Part shown: positions 38,762 to 49,789 of the stretch, piece after piece
Position numbering within the stretch: position 1 is the first letter of the stretch
Layout of the letters: every line of letters begins with the position of its first letter
Assembly (NCBI RefSeq): GCF_003054445.1
Contig: NC_042508.1
Coordinates: 682,001-746,000, forward strand
Length of the DNA: 64,000 bases
Origin: Pichia kudriavzevii
Lineage: Eukaryota > Ascomycota > Pichiomycetes > Pichiales > Pichiaceae
Reading direction: 5' to 3'
Translations under genes and position numbers: made by a program
The notes under the pieces: model-generated
What the model was told of the DNA's origin: nothing
What the model saw: the letters and a program-made list of their open reading frames with translations, nothing else
Databases searched by the model: none

Positions 38762-40660
38762 ATGTCGTCACATTCTTCCTCCGTGTCGTCCATATCGTCC
38801 ATCGACAACAGGATCGACGCCGAAAATGCCCCTCAGGTGTATGACCCTGAAGACGCCCAGTCGCAAATCTCGGGGAACCTCTCCTCTACCCTCTCAAGGG
38901 CAGAATCTCTTCGTATGGTGAAGACAGAAACTTCAAAATCTTTGAAAGATAGAGGTCTCTCTCGTGCAGTCTCCATTGCCGATCCCGTCAGACCAAGTAC
39001 TGTGGAAAACCCAATATTCCCAGAAGAATATACCCTGGAAACAGAAACAGGTTTGGTCCCCGTGCAAACCCTACGTGAAATCGGTAGATCTAGAGCAGCC
39101 ACAAAGTCCCAAATATCAAGGACTTCCTCAAAGACTCCCACGAAAATCCCCACACAAGTGCCTACTGATGTAGAATCCCTACAACCTCACGACGAATCAA
39201 CAAAACCTTTTGACCCGGAAATCCAATTTGTCACATTCACCTTGAACGACCCAGAGAACCCTCATAACTGGAAACCAATTCTTAGGTGGACGTTCACCAT
39301 CGTCTTGTCCTTGATGGTTGTCTGTGTCGCTTTTGGCTCCTCAATTGTCACGGGATCCTTGGGACCAATGTCCGAAAAATACCACGTCTCCACTGAAGTC
39401 TCCATTCTCTCTTGTTCGTTGATGGTGTTGGGATTCTCCGTTGGACCTTTATTATGGTCCCCGTTATCTGAACAAATTGGTAGAAGGCCCGTTTACTTTA
39501 TCTCCTTTGGCCTTTACTTCATCTTCAACATCCCCTGCGCAGTCGCTCCAAACATTGGTACCATACTTGTCTGTAGGTTCCTTTGTGGTGTCTTTGCAGC
39601 ATCAGGGTTGGCCAACGTCGGAGGCTCCATCTCAGATATGTTCCCCACCGAAACCAGAGGTAAGGCAATCGCTTATTTTGCAGCGGCTCCATATGGTGGT
39701 CCTGTCATTGGCCCCCTAGTTGGTGGATTCATTAGTAGATACGATGGTCGTATATCACTCATCTTCTGGGTCAACTTTGCCTTTGCGGGTTTGATGTGGC
39801 TTGTTGGCTCCTTGATTCCAGAAACTTATGCACCAGTTATCTTGAAGAAGAAAGCAAAGCGTTTAAGAAAGGAGACAGGTAATGAGAAGATCATGACTGA
39901 ACAGGAAGCAGCTGGCTTATCCTTGAAAGAGTTGGTTCAAACGTGTCTATACAGACCTCTAAAATTCGCAATTACAGAGCCAGTTCTTGACTTGATGTGT
40001 TTCTACGTCTGTCTAATTTATTCCCTACTTTATGCCTTCTTCTTTGCTTATCCCGTTGTCTTTGGTGAACTATACAACTATGGTGATGACTTAGTTGGCT
40101 TGGTTTTGATTCCAATTATTATCGGTGCATTCTTGGCTTTGTTGACAACTCCAGTCATTGAAAACGCTTATGTGAAAATGTGCCATCGTAGAGATCCTAC
40201 TCCGGAAGATAGGTTGGTTGGTGCAATGATTGGCTCTCCATTTCCTGCGATTGCCCTCTGGATTTTGGGTGCTACATCAGAGAAACACGTCATTTGGGTC
40301 GGCCCGGCTTCTTCCGGCTTAGCGTTTGGTTACGGTATGGTTCTAATCTACTATTCACTAAACAACTACATTATTGACACGTATGCCAAATATGCAGCTT
40401 CCGCCTTGGCTACCAAAGTTTTCCTTAGAAGTGCTGGTGGTGCAGCATTCCCATTGTTTACCATGCAGATGTATCACAAGTTGGGCCTACATTGGGCATC
40501 TTGGCTCTTGGCGTTTATCACCACTGCAATGGTTGCGCTACCATTTGCCTTCTACAAGTGGGGAGCCCAGTTGAGAAAGAAATTCTGCAAAGAAAATTAC
40601 AGTGCTTTCCCTTGGGATGATGAAGAAGAAAATACAGATTCAAGTATTGAGAAAAATTAA
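38762..40660 (+). CDS. MFS drug:H+ antiporter-1 (DHA1) family transporter, polyamine/drug type
   Basis: ATG 38762 gives 632 residues; upstream in-frame sequence has only TTG. A Ser-rich cytosolic N-terminus (~1-165) precedes ENPHNWKPILRWTF, the usual lead-in to TM1 in Tpo/Flr-type carriers. Twelve membrane segments follow, with the DHA1 motif A LSEQIGRRPVYFIS after TM2 and motif C-like GPVIGPLVGGF in TM5. A long central loop splits the two halves. The family exports drugs, polyamines or weak acids at the plasma membrane. I cannot choose among Tpo1-4, Yhk8 or Nag3/4 relatives. It lies between THO1 and the VHR gene, adjacent in S. cerevisiae, so it is an insertion or a loss there. Confidence 0.85.
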   Translation: MSSHSSSVSSISSIDNRIDAENAPQVYDPEDAQSQISGNLSSTLSRAESLRMVKTETSKSLKDRGLSRAVSIADPVRPSTVENPIFPEEYTLETETGLVPVQTLREIGRSRAATKSQISRTSSKTPTKIPTQVPTDVESLQPHDESTKPFDPEIQFVTFTLNDPENPHNWKPILRWTFTIVLSLMVVCVAFGSSIVTGSLGPMSEKYHVSTEVSILSCSLMVLGFSVGPLLWSPLSEQIGRRPVYFISFGLYFIFNIPCAVAPNIGTILVCRFLCGVFAASGLANVGGSISDMFPTETRGKAIAYFAAAPYGGPVIGPLVGGFISRYDGRISLIFWVNFAFAGLMWLVGSLIPETYAPVILKKKAKRLRKETGNEKIMTEQEAAGLSLKELVQTCLYRPLKFAITEPVLDLMCFYVCLIYSLLYAFFFAYPVVFGELYNYGDDLVGLVLIPIIIGAFLALLTTPVIENAYVKMCHRRDPTPEDRLVGAMIGSPFPAIALWILGATSEKHVIWVGPASSGLAFGYGMVLIYYSLNNYIIDTYAKYAASALATKVFLRSAGGAAFPLFTMQMYHKLGLHWASWLLAFITTAMVALPFAFYKWGAQLRKKFCKENYSAFPWDDEEENTDSSIEKN

Positions 40661-41935
40661 CTCGTCATAGAATTATAGCAACTTATTACACTACTTTATT
40701 TCTACAATAAACCTAATTTTTAATGTCTTCGAACCGTTTTATAAATCAAATTTCTATATAAACTATATAATAAACTAATTGTTAATGTACCTCATCTATA
40801 TGTTGCTCTGTCTTTACATATATCTAAATCTATGTGTTTAGTATATCTATAAACTATCATACCAAATTCACCTCTAGGACAAAGTCTGTTGACTCGTATT
40901 TTAGAGTTGGTTTCTTATCACAGAGCTCAGGCCTATCGTTGATCGAAACACAATAGACACACCCTTTATATCATCCACCAGATAAATCAATTATAGAACA
41001 TGTTTTCGAACCTGCACCTTGCATACAAGAGCTGACACATTTGCTCGAAAGCATTGCAAAAAAAGCAACTTTGGTCAAAGAGAGCATTCTCATAACACAT
41101 GTAGCTGGAACCGTTTGTACTCGCCCATTCTCCTCAATCTTCTAGCCACCAAAGTGAGTTTCATATATGTCCATAACATTTGCTATTAATGTCTACTCAA
41201 CATGCCCTTAATGGTCTAATATTCGAGGTTACAATCACCTAAAGTGTAAACTATTGCAGTTATAGTACTCATATTTCCAAAAGGTGAAAAGAAAAGATTA
41301 CTCTGGTCCAGTATCAGTCCACAAAGATACACACATCAATAATGTCTTTTTGTTAATTGTTCACTCCACGCATTACCCACTTTGATGTATGCTACCTACT
41401 ACATTCACTTTACCTCTGTCGGTACAACGCCCATGTACAGCTGGATATCTAACCTAGTGGCGGTAGGGGATACTCCATTAACTTCCATGTTACCCTGCTA
41501 AGCGAGGTGCAATGCTACGTATGGCTTATATTCATTTTGATTCCACATCGCCGTTATATCAACGCAACCCATATTCTATGGTATTTGAAATTGACATGGA
41601 ACAACCTGGTAAAGCCATTCTGCCTCTTTCCAGCCTTTTCTCCGCCAGACAAAGTAAAATATCGTCTATCCTTGTATTTTTTACATGTGTACATGTATCC
41701 ACGCATCCAGGATCGCATCCCGCGCCAACTCCAATGATTCACAATGGAAAACCTCGATGGAAGTCATTCAGATATATGTCAACTAGGAGTGGAAATCGGG
41801 GTGGGGGGGAGAAGAGACAAGAGAAGGAAGGAGAGAGGGAAAAGAACAATAGGAAACCACCAACCATTCCAATACCTGTCTGGCAACTGTATGTCTTGTG
41901 AGGTATATACGCATATGCACGACGTGAACTCGAAG
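40661..41935. promoter_or_regulatory. Intergenic region, 3' flank of MFS gene and promoter/leader of VHR gene
   Basis: About 1.3 kb without a convincing gene. Frames near 41507-41901 overlap each other on both strands and have no family look. The open VHR frame extends left to an ATG at 41744, so the last 190 bp could be coding. Confidence 0.4.
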
Positions 41936-43966
41936 ATGTCGATACATAGGGGAAATCGCTCCCATCCACATGCACAAGGTGCAACTAGTATCATCAGGGA
42001 CAAATTAGGTTTCAAAGATGAAGCGATGTGGAAACGCTTCTCATCACGTAGACTACAACTCGTGGAATCGCTATCGATGAGTTCCAAGAAGGCAAGTGAG
42101 CAAGATGAAGAAATCAAGATTTGTGCCAAAACCTTAATGAAAGAATTCGGTTTTCCAGATGACACATTACCTGAATTTGATAAGTTGGTCAGATTAGCCA
42201 TTCAAAGTGTTAGACGAAATAAAAGAAGGAGTGAGAAGAGATTAGCCAGTAAATTAGAAACGCTAACTAGCGATGATGAAGTGAATAACAAAAGGATCAA
42301 ATTGGATGATGAAAATGATCTAAGTTCGAACCCTTCATCAAATCGGTTGAACGATGAAATACGAAATAACAACCATAACAATGTAGTGGATTTTTCATCA
42401 TATACCAATATAGACAATGAGAAAAATGTTCAACATAGCGATAACCTTACTAATAGTAAAGAAAATGATGATAACAATAGCAACAGTACAAGATTACATG
42501 ACAAATTGTACGATACTATAGTTGCCATCAACCAATTAGTATCGCCAATTATTGAGCAAGACCAATTACCATCTCTGAAGAGATTAAATGAAAATCCCCA
42601 ATTCACCAAGTCTTCAAAAATCATTCTACATTTTATCAAACAATCCAAGACGTGTTTTGAGTTCTCGAGGGTTTCAAACTCAGAATACTCGAACAATGGA
42701 AAGTTCACATTACTGGAAGAATTTGGTTCGAATTGTATATCAACAGCAGTACTGTTTACATTGGAGAAATGGTTTGATCATTTATCTCCAGATTCTTCTT
42801 CTTATATCAAACTAAGGTTGAAGTCGGATTTAACCTTGGGACTAATAATCAAAAATTTGGATAACTCGTCAACTGAAGTGAACAGATTATCCAACTATGT
42901 TGCATCTCAGCTATTCAAAAAATTCATTGGCGCCTGTGTTAAAGATTTTGGTTTTGATTCGATTTTAAATCCATTATGTGATATATTTCATGGCATAATC
43001 TTGAGAGACTATCCAATAATAACTAAAAAATCAGCATCGCCGAACTTGATTTCCTCACAACCTCTCAAAGATAATGGCAGGAAAAATAGCAATAATAATA
43101 ATAATAATAATAATAATGATAATCCGTTTTTCAGTTCAAAGGAAATTTCCGTCATTGACGCAGCACTCGCGAAACCTTTCGTATCTGCATCATCATCATC
43201 CCATTCACATTCACACACACATCTTAATTTAGAGTCTCCTTCATCTCCTATACTACACCATCATCCAATAACTTCAACGCGAGGACAGTCTATGATGCCG
43301 GATTTCCCCTTATCCACTTCTCAAATACCAATACCACCGGCTATATCGGATCATCACATTAGCTATAATCATCATCAGCAATTATTACCAAATCCGCCGG
43401 TTTTGCGATCTAAACAATACACCCAAGTCAATATCAAGTTCAAAGATCAGGAACTGAATTTTAGATATTCAATAGATAGCAATGCTGCACCCACAATCAT
43501 GGAATTGATTACGAATTGCAAGCAAGCATTTGGCATACTAAATTCAACCAGGATTTTGAATTTGAAGGATCTAAGATCGGGTAAAATCATTAAAAATGAT
43601 CATGATCTCGAGAGACTACTACGAATGACTGTGATGTTGAGCGACGATGGGTGTGGAGAAGTTCGATTAGAGTTAGGTTACAATAACTTAAGCCAAGGGT
43701 TTTTGAATCTAAACCACGAACCTGCTGACAAAACTTGGCAACATGATAACAACATAAGTGGCAATAATAATAGCAATAATAACAGCAGTAATAAAAGTAA
43801 TAACGTCAATAGCAATATTAGCCATGACACCAACATCGAAAACGGTGCTACAAATGTCTCAGGAGATACAATGATTGGGCGATATCTACCTCCTCCGAGA
43901 CCAATTCTGCCAGATACACAACCTCGTCCGCGTGGTGGGTTTATGAAGTTCCAACCACTTTTATAA
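41936..43966 (+). CDS. VHR1: VHR-family transcription factor (Vhr1/Vhr2)
   Basis: The family DNA-binding region opens the protein from ATG 41936 (676 aa): GATSIIRDKLGFKDEAMWKR, FSSRRLQLVESLSMSSKKAS, then QSVRRNKRRSEKR. An upstream in-frame ATG at 41744 would add 64 residues that lack conservation features. The rest is Asn/His/Ser low-complexity with a folded segment (~495-590). In S. cerevisiae, Vhr1 activates biotin-uptake genes (VHT1, BIO5) when biotin is low; Vhr2 (YER064C) is its duplicate. THO1 upstream matches YER063W. This yeast probably has one gene standing for both. An (AAT)n poly-Asn tract lies near 43089-43120. Confidence 0.88.
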   Translation: MSIHRGNRSHPHAQGATSIIRDKLGFKDEAMWKRFSSRRLQLVESLSMSSKKASEQDEEIKICAKTLMKEFGFPDDTLPEFDKLVRLAIQSVRRNKRRSEKRLASKLETLTSDDEVNNKRIKLDDENDLSSNPSSNRLNDEIRNNNHNNVVDFSSYTNIDNEKNVQHSDNLTNSKENDDNNSNSTRLHDKLYDTIVAINQLVSPIIEQDQLPSLKRLNENPQFTKSSKIILHFIKQSKTCFEFSRVSNSEYSNNGKFTLLEEFGSNCISTAVLFTLEKWFDHLSPDSSSYIKLRLKSDLTLGLIIKNLDNSSTEVNRLSNYVASQLFKKFIGACVKDFGFDSILNPLCDIFHGIILRDYPIITKKSASPNLISSQPLKDNGRKNSNNNNNNNNNDNPFFSSKEISVIDAALAKPFVSASSSSHSHSHTHLNLESPSSPILHHHPITSTRGQSMMPDFPLSTSQIPIPPAISDHHISYNHHQQLLPNPPVLRSKQYTQVNIKFKDQELNFRYSIDSNAAPTIMELITNCKQAFGILNSTRILNLKDLRSGKIIKNDHDLERLLRMTVMLSDDGCGEVRLELGYNNLSQGFLNLNHEPADKTWQHDNNISGNNNSNNNSSNKSNNVNSNISHDTNIENGATNVSGDTMIGRYLPPPRPILPDTQPRPRGGFMKFQPLL

Positions 43967-46758
43967 ATTCTAATACAAAAGAACTCTTATATGTACATTC
44001 TACTAACAACCTTAATACAACTTAGCTTTCATCAATAGTGTAGTGTGAAATGGTCCGATTGTGGTTTGTTTCCTCTCCTTTTTTTTTCCCATCGAAGTTT
44101 CGGACTTGATTATTCCGGTTTGCCTAATTGGGAAAGAAAGGCAACATCTAGTTGGGTTTTTTTTCTTCAGTGACGAAAATTTTTCCTTTTTTTTTTCCCT
44201 TTTCAGGGGGATCGGACAAATTCCTAAGAAACCAACTATTCCTTAATGGGGGTTTTTCGCTGTTTTGCGGGATGAGGAGGAAACGGAGCTGTACGTAGGC
44301 ATATTGTTTTGGCTATTTCTTTCCTTTTCGCGAAACACATTTTTTGGTTCTCTAGCGAAGGCTGCAGTTTATTTGCGCTTTTCATGAAAAGGGATCATAC
44401 ATCTACGATTGACCTTGCATATATGCATGTCGGCAATCATGCAGAACCAAGGCTCCTTTTCTCATGTACAGAACAGGTGACTGTAAATGTATAGCAAAAT
44501 GTGGAATCCATTAAGCAAGATCTCGCATATACACTGTAAGTTTTTGTGTGCCATAAAGGGTATTTGGAACTGGCATGCCAAGCGTCTGTACACTGTTCTT
44601 TTAGCTTTGTTATTTGAGCAGCAACCATCTGTCAGTCAATGAAAGATGGGGGAGAGCGCTAACATGCTGAGTTGTAAAAGAGTGTGCCGTGATGATATTG
44701 CAATGTAACCAGAAATAGGGTGGAACTCCTCCTGTTTTGCTCTTTCATTTGTCCAGATTAAATATTTGAAGTTTGTTTCCTCTAGTATAGCAATGGGAAA
44801 TGTAGTTTCCTAATGTAAACGCACACTGCTGTGGTAGACCGAATCTTACAAGCATAACAAGGTAAACAAAGTAGATGAGAAGAATACAGCAATCTTTCGA
44901 TAACTGCCGGGAAACCTGAGGAATAAGGGGACTTAAAGGGACACAAGAGAAAATCAGCTCAAAATCCTGTTTCTGCAGCTTGCTACATATCTTGCACTAA
45001 TAGCAATCTATTCCAGACCCACAAGTGCTGGATTTGTTCTATTTTGAAGGGAGAACTTCATGCACGGGCTTCTCTTACCAAAAAAAAAAGACCGTATTGT
45101 TAAAGAAAAAAATCATGCAAGGAATCTCCCCTCCATTTGCGCATGAGGAAATTTCCTGCACGCTCTCTGTGTCCATGCATCAATATGAACTCATTTTACC
45201 TCATCACCTATCTGCATCTAAAGACATTATTGAATAGTTGGGTGCAAGAATTAATGCCAATTATTTTTTTTTCCATACCTGTGAATTGTGTAGCACGTCA
45301 TTTTACTTTGGAAAGATATACTTCGTTCAGACTCTCCACTCTTCACGGCTAGTTCAATTAAATATACAATTCTCAAATATACTGTTTAGGGTTGTTCTGT
45401 TATGTTCAATAAAGGTCTTCACTAATATCCTGGGTATTGTTGCAATTTTTTTTAAAGAGACAACAGAGGTTAGAGAGGGGGGCCTTTGATGTTACTGCTA
45501 TTGATTGCTTTTCTTTGCAACAACAAACAACAACTTTGAGCGTATGTTTAAACTACAGTATCCTTTTTTCCCTCAAAATTAACATCCTAGCAACCACTTT
45601 TGGTGGAGTTATAACGTTTATAACCATCTATCCTCTTTCTGGATTCAATAGTTCCTAAAAAAAATCACAACCAATACATTGTTTAGTAATCAAGAGTTGT
45701 ACCAAAGGTTTCATTGATACACTAGTTTTTTTTCATGTGCTGCTATTTTCCCTCGTGGTTGCACATTTTGTTACTCTTAATGAACCCTAAATAAGATGTT
45801 CATACCACTAAAGCCAAGGCTATTTCCTGGCCTTTTTAAGAAAAAATTGCATCCCATCCAATGAAGATCTGCTCTCTTATTGCTCCTTCCGCTACAATAT
45901 CAATTCGGATATAATCTCACAATTGGGCCAAAAGAACCTTTCAAACATATCAAAGAAATTATTACATCAAGTATTCATCTAATCAAAAAGTTGATCGCCT
46001 CAACGGAAAATCTAGAAAAACCAAACTTATTTGAAAGTGGGCCCTTATGATAGCATACTCGCTAAAAGAGCTTGTTTATATCCTTAGGACAGAGTTGCTT
46101 CCTATCTTGATTATTCAGTTCACGCAATAGTGGCGAAATGGAATGTTGCTAGTCACACCACTTGATGATAACAATCTCCAAGCACAATCGACCATTTTCA
46201 ACCTCTAATACACTCATTGACTTATACCTATAATCAAAGAACAGCTGGACCACTATGGCAGTTTGTGATGCTTTATAAATGGTACTATTTACTTAGTTAA
46301 AATTTTGATTCTATTTACTCTGGCTAGTTTCAATAGCCTATACACGACAGTTACAATTATGATTCCAAAAACCTCCACGTTTTCTAGTAAGTTCAGGTAA
46401 TTTAAACGTTTATTTTCCGAATTATGATGAAACTGTGATCTCATGTCGAAAAGAATGAAAAAAATTAAACAATAGTTGGTTTAAATCTTACATCAAAGAA
46501 CCTTTATTCTGTTTTACCAAAAGCAGGCAATAATTTTAGGTTTTCCGTCTTTGAAACATGACAATTGTGAGTTTTATATAAACCAAAACTTAATTTCTGG
46601 TTCCGTCGAAAAGCTCAACTGGATCAAAACTGCTCTCAAAAGTTAACCAATGAGTGAAGCGACTTATTGTTAAACTATAATTTTTTCATAGGCTATTTCC
46701 CCTTTTCTGTTGCTTCTCTGTTAATATGGTTGAGACTATAATAAGGATTAATGAAAAG

Positions 46759-46796
46759 ATAACATTTCACACTTTATGATTTGTGTGAAATGTTAT
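46759..46796. repeat. Perfect 14-bp inverted repeat, 10-nt loop
   Basis: Arms ATAACATTTCACAC (46759-46772) and GTGTGAAATGTTAT (46783-46796) are exact reverse complements around TTTATGATTT. It lies mid-way in the gene-free interval, not next to any gene end. Confidence 0.92.
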
Positions 46797-47154
46797 GGTT
46801 TATACATTAGGAAAGAATATAAATTGAAATACAGAGACAAAAAAACACCTTTGAACTTGAACAAGTTGGGATGTTTCTCTTTGTAGTCAAATTCTTAAAT
46901 AGCACCCCAAGTGCTAGCTTTAAATAGATACAGTTACATATATTACATCTACAAAATGGTAAATAGTTGATTAACTAAAAGGGTTTATATAGAATACAAA
47001 AAAATGATAAAAAACAAAAAACAAAGTTAAGTTTCTCATAAATTGTTGTTGTGGTTGAAAAGAAAAGTAAGTATATTATCTGTTACGAATAGTTGTTAGC
47101 CATTAATCTTATCTCCTTTCTTTACTACTAGCACGTAAACATATCATTTATACC

Positions 47155-47202
47155 AATCAGGCCACTATTTTTTTTTTGACTGTATATCATTAAGGCCTGA
47201 TT
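47155..47202. repeat. Perfect 9-bp inverted repeat, 30-nt loop
   Basis: AATCAGGCC (47155-47163) and GGCCTGATT (47194-47202) are exact reverse complements. The G/C content of the arms stands out in this AT-rich stretch. Short arms at this spacing can arise by chance. Confidence 0.7.
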
Positions 47203-48488
47203 TGCTGATGTAACTTAGCATTTTTTACATTTGAAAAGAAGCTTTTTGAGACCTGTAGTAAAAACTTAATAAATTAAAACTTTGGAGTACTGTTACCAGT
47301 CTCAACGAGGCTTTTTGATTTGATTGAATGAACAATCAGAGTTTGGTTGTTAATTTTTCCTATTTCATCTAATAATGTTTGCAATCTCTGTTTTTCTAAG
47401 ATGATTTTTTGTATATATATCTAGCTCAATACATAACTAATATTTCTTCTACTAACAGGTAGATTTCCTTTTGTTTGAGATTTTTTTTTTTACAAGTAGT
47501 ATTGTACTAGTTTCTTTAACACTCCAAACTGGAAATGATATTATGGACACGCAAAATAGATTAGATACCAGTCAAACAATTCTATAAAAGAGAGTATTCG
47601 ATAAACCAAAACTGATATACCGAACGGATGAACACCTTTTGTTCTAAAAAAAGTGACTATACAAATATTTTATAAAAAACTCAGAAGTCCGATAAGTTGC
47701 TGTTTTTATTTAAATATTAGTTAAAACGCGAAGTATGGTATTTTTATTTGTTCTTAAAGATCAGTGTCCCCCTACTAGTATAATAGAGTAAAAAAAAATC
47801 TAAAGATCCAAACTTAAGGGATAATGGCAAGTTTAAAAGGGATGAAAGGGATTTTTCAGGATATGTTCCAAAAAAGGAAGTGCCAGTAGATAGACGATAA
47901 CATACTGATGTTAAGGTTTCGATTTTAGAATAAGGAAGTTAACAAGGGTCAAGTATCCGGCGTAGGAAGCAAAGAGAGTTAGCCCCGTTGATCGTGTAGA
48001 GCATAGGCATAGAGAAGCCGTCGGAGACACAGTCATTCGCATAAATTAATTATCATTTGTGAACGGGCTATGACAGGACTGGCACAGTAAAAAATAAAGA
48101 CCTAAAACGTAATAAGCTCGTACAGGAGTCTGCTATACGAAAAAGGGTAGCAACTGAGGGTGATTCCAGGTTGCGGGCGTGAAGTATATGAGACAGACAA
48201 TATCCTGTTATATAGAATTGATATAGCTGATATAGCTCCTAATCGGGAGTGAAAGCAGCAGAAGGAGAAAGAGAGAAATCTATTACGACTTCTACTACGA
48301 CTAACTTCCACCACGCCCAATGTCTACTCGTGCGATTATACACCTATTGCGTACTTACTAATACGTGTATTGCAATTATTATTTCCGCGTACAATACTAT
48401 AGCTATTGATAAGATTAGTGATTATTCTTAAAAAGATTCAACAGTCGAAACATCCCAAATAAGGAAATCATTTCGACACCTTACATCT

Positions 48489-48768
48489 AGTCCTTTACAA
48501 GTCATGAAAGTGTTGCTGGTGGTGCGTACTTTAGAATCTGATTATTACTTATTTATATCTTATCTATTTTTATACGTTAATTCTCTGAGAACATATGTGG
48601 GATGTCCTCTGTTTAAATAGTAATTCTTTAATTTAAAAATAGCATTTTGAGGGATTTAATTATCTTCTAGAACTTCTGTTTAACCTTCTACAATCTTCTT
48701 CAACCTTCTATATGATTACCCGATGAGAAATAGAGAGATAGTCCTTTGTCTGATCTCTTACAAGTCAT
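48489..48768. repeat. Imperfect direct repeats upstream of tRNA-Glu
   Basis: AGTCCTTTACAAGTCAT (48489-48505) recurs as AGTCCTTT (48740-48747), a 10-nt insertion, then TTACAAGTCAT (48758-48768), ending 5 bp before the tRNA. The ~235 bp between them could be a decayed insertion or a local duplication. Confidence 0.6.
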
Positions 48769-48773
48769 CAGTT

Positions 48774-48845
48774 TCCGATATAGTGTAACGGCTATCACGG
48801 TCCGCTTTCACCGGGCAGACCCGGGTTCGACTCCCGGTATCGGAA
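48774..48845 (+). tRNA. tRNA-Glu (anticodon UUC), no intron
   Basis: The 72-nt gene has acceptor stem TCCGATA/TATCGGA with discriminator A. The D arm GTGTAACGGCTATCAC is nearly identical to S. cerevisiae tRNA-Glu(UUC). The anticodon stem is GTCCG/CGGGC with loop CTTTCAC (anticodon TTC, 48807-48809). The T arm is CCGGG-TTCGACT-CCCGG, containing the B box. A T6 run at 48849-48854 is the Pol III terminator. The cloverleaf folds without mismatch. Confidence 0.97.
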
Positions 48846-49054
48846 TAATTTTTTAGTTTTTATTTTATTATGAATGTTGAGATTGATTAATGGATCATGA
48901 TTCATTAAAATATGCTCCCCTAAGCCATGAAACATCACATCGGTAAACTAACCGGTTTACTGTAACACTTGAAGTTGGGATTGCAATATGGTACACAAGG
49001 ATAAACTGTGCAACAGTTCGGCTTATAATCTAAAAGTTGCTATCCTTTATACAA

Positions 49055-49789
49055 TTATTTTGTAGCATGGTATTGGATCCAATATATTGCATCTGCAAAC
49101 GCTTTTTCTGCAGCATATTTGACCCGTTTGTCAGATAAATCACTTCTAACAGCAAAACCATGACTAACATTACCAAAAAGGTCAATCTGGTAAGGAATTG
49201 AAAGTGTTCTTAAAATGTCTTCCGACTTGTATCTCAGTTCGTCGGTAAAAGTCCTATCGATTTCTGCTGCTGAGATCATCAAAGGTTTTTTGATTGCCCT
49301 TAATTCGCTTTCTTTAATAAGTGAAGGGTGTGCAAAAACCCCAACATCATTAATGCCTGTTTCAGTAAGATGGTTTGCAAAGTACTTTGCACCAAAGCAG
49401 TAACCAATACCTGCAACGAATTTAACGTTCTTAAAGTTTCTTTTGACGTATTGCAAGAAGCCAGATACAGATGCTTTTGTCTTGCTGACAGGGTGATTAG
49501 CAAACCAAAGTTGAGCATCTCCTCCCAAGGGGTAAGGATTTCCAAAAAGAATATCTGGCATGATAACAGGCTAGCCTAAAGCTTCTGCGTAGTTGTCTGA
49601 AATTAAGTGGGCATTGACAAGGTCAACACCAAAGACATCAGAGAACACTATTAAGTATCGAGCAGACTCAGTCGAAAAGTTTTTGGTAACATATGTATTG
49701 ACACTGTTGAAAGTTTTGAAGCGGCCCTGTGGTGTACCTTGTTGGAAAGTCACTTTAAAACAGCACTCACCTAGAGGTAGAGAAGTCAT
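49055..49789 (-). pseudogene. AIM2: AIM2-like dienelactone hydrolase gene with one in-frame TAG
   Basis: From ATG 49789 the frame encodes a dienelactone-hydrolase-family protein of normal length (244 codons; S. cerevisiae Aim2 is 246). TAG at 49571-49573 interrupts it after codon 72, within the strand leading to IMPDILFG. Everything either side is in one frame and conserved: GECCF and GTPQGR at the N-terminus, GIGYCFGAKYFA with the nucleophile Cys, SAAEIDRTF (Asp) and GNVSHGFAVR (His). Family members are putative cytosolic or mitochondrial hydrolases of unknown substrate. The stop may mark recent loss, a strain allele, read-through, or a sequencing error. A shorter product could start at ATG 49561, but it would lack the N-terminal strands. 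Confidence 0.85.

Larger units (their letters stand above)
43967..48773. other. 4.8 kb gene-free AT-rich interval between convergent genes
   Basis: No frame above ~85 codons with protein character occurs on either strand. The neighbours' 3' ends both point inward, so it is not promoter space except for tRNA-Glu at its right edge. It holds many T-rich runs, two perfect inverted repeats (46759-46796, 47155-47202) and a direct repeat near the tRNA. I found no reverse-transcriptase, integrase or LTR signature, and no convincing C/D snoRNA box pairs. Candidate explanations are a centromere or origin region, a decayed mobile element, or long non-coding RNA genes. Confidence 0.7.

Noticed and set aside
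41744-41935. 64-residue N-terminal extension of the VHR protein
   Set aside because: The stretch is Arg/Gly-rich without family features and the conserved domain starts just after ATG 41936; kept only as an alternative.
44691-44920. Box C-like GTGATGA as a C/D snoRNA in the gene-free interval
   Set aside because: No CTGA box at suitable distance, no closing stem and no rRNA-complementary guide seen; similar isolated boxes at 45196 and 46422 failed likewise.
43967-48773. LTR retroelement remnant
   Set aside because: I found no paired long terminal repeats, primer-binding site or polymerase-like frame; only the tRNA proximity and a short direct repeat hint at it.
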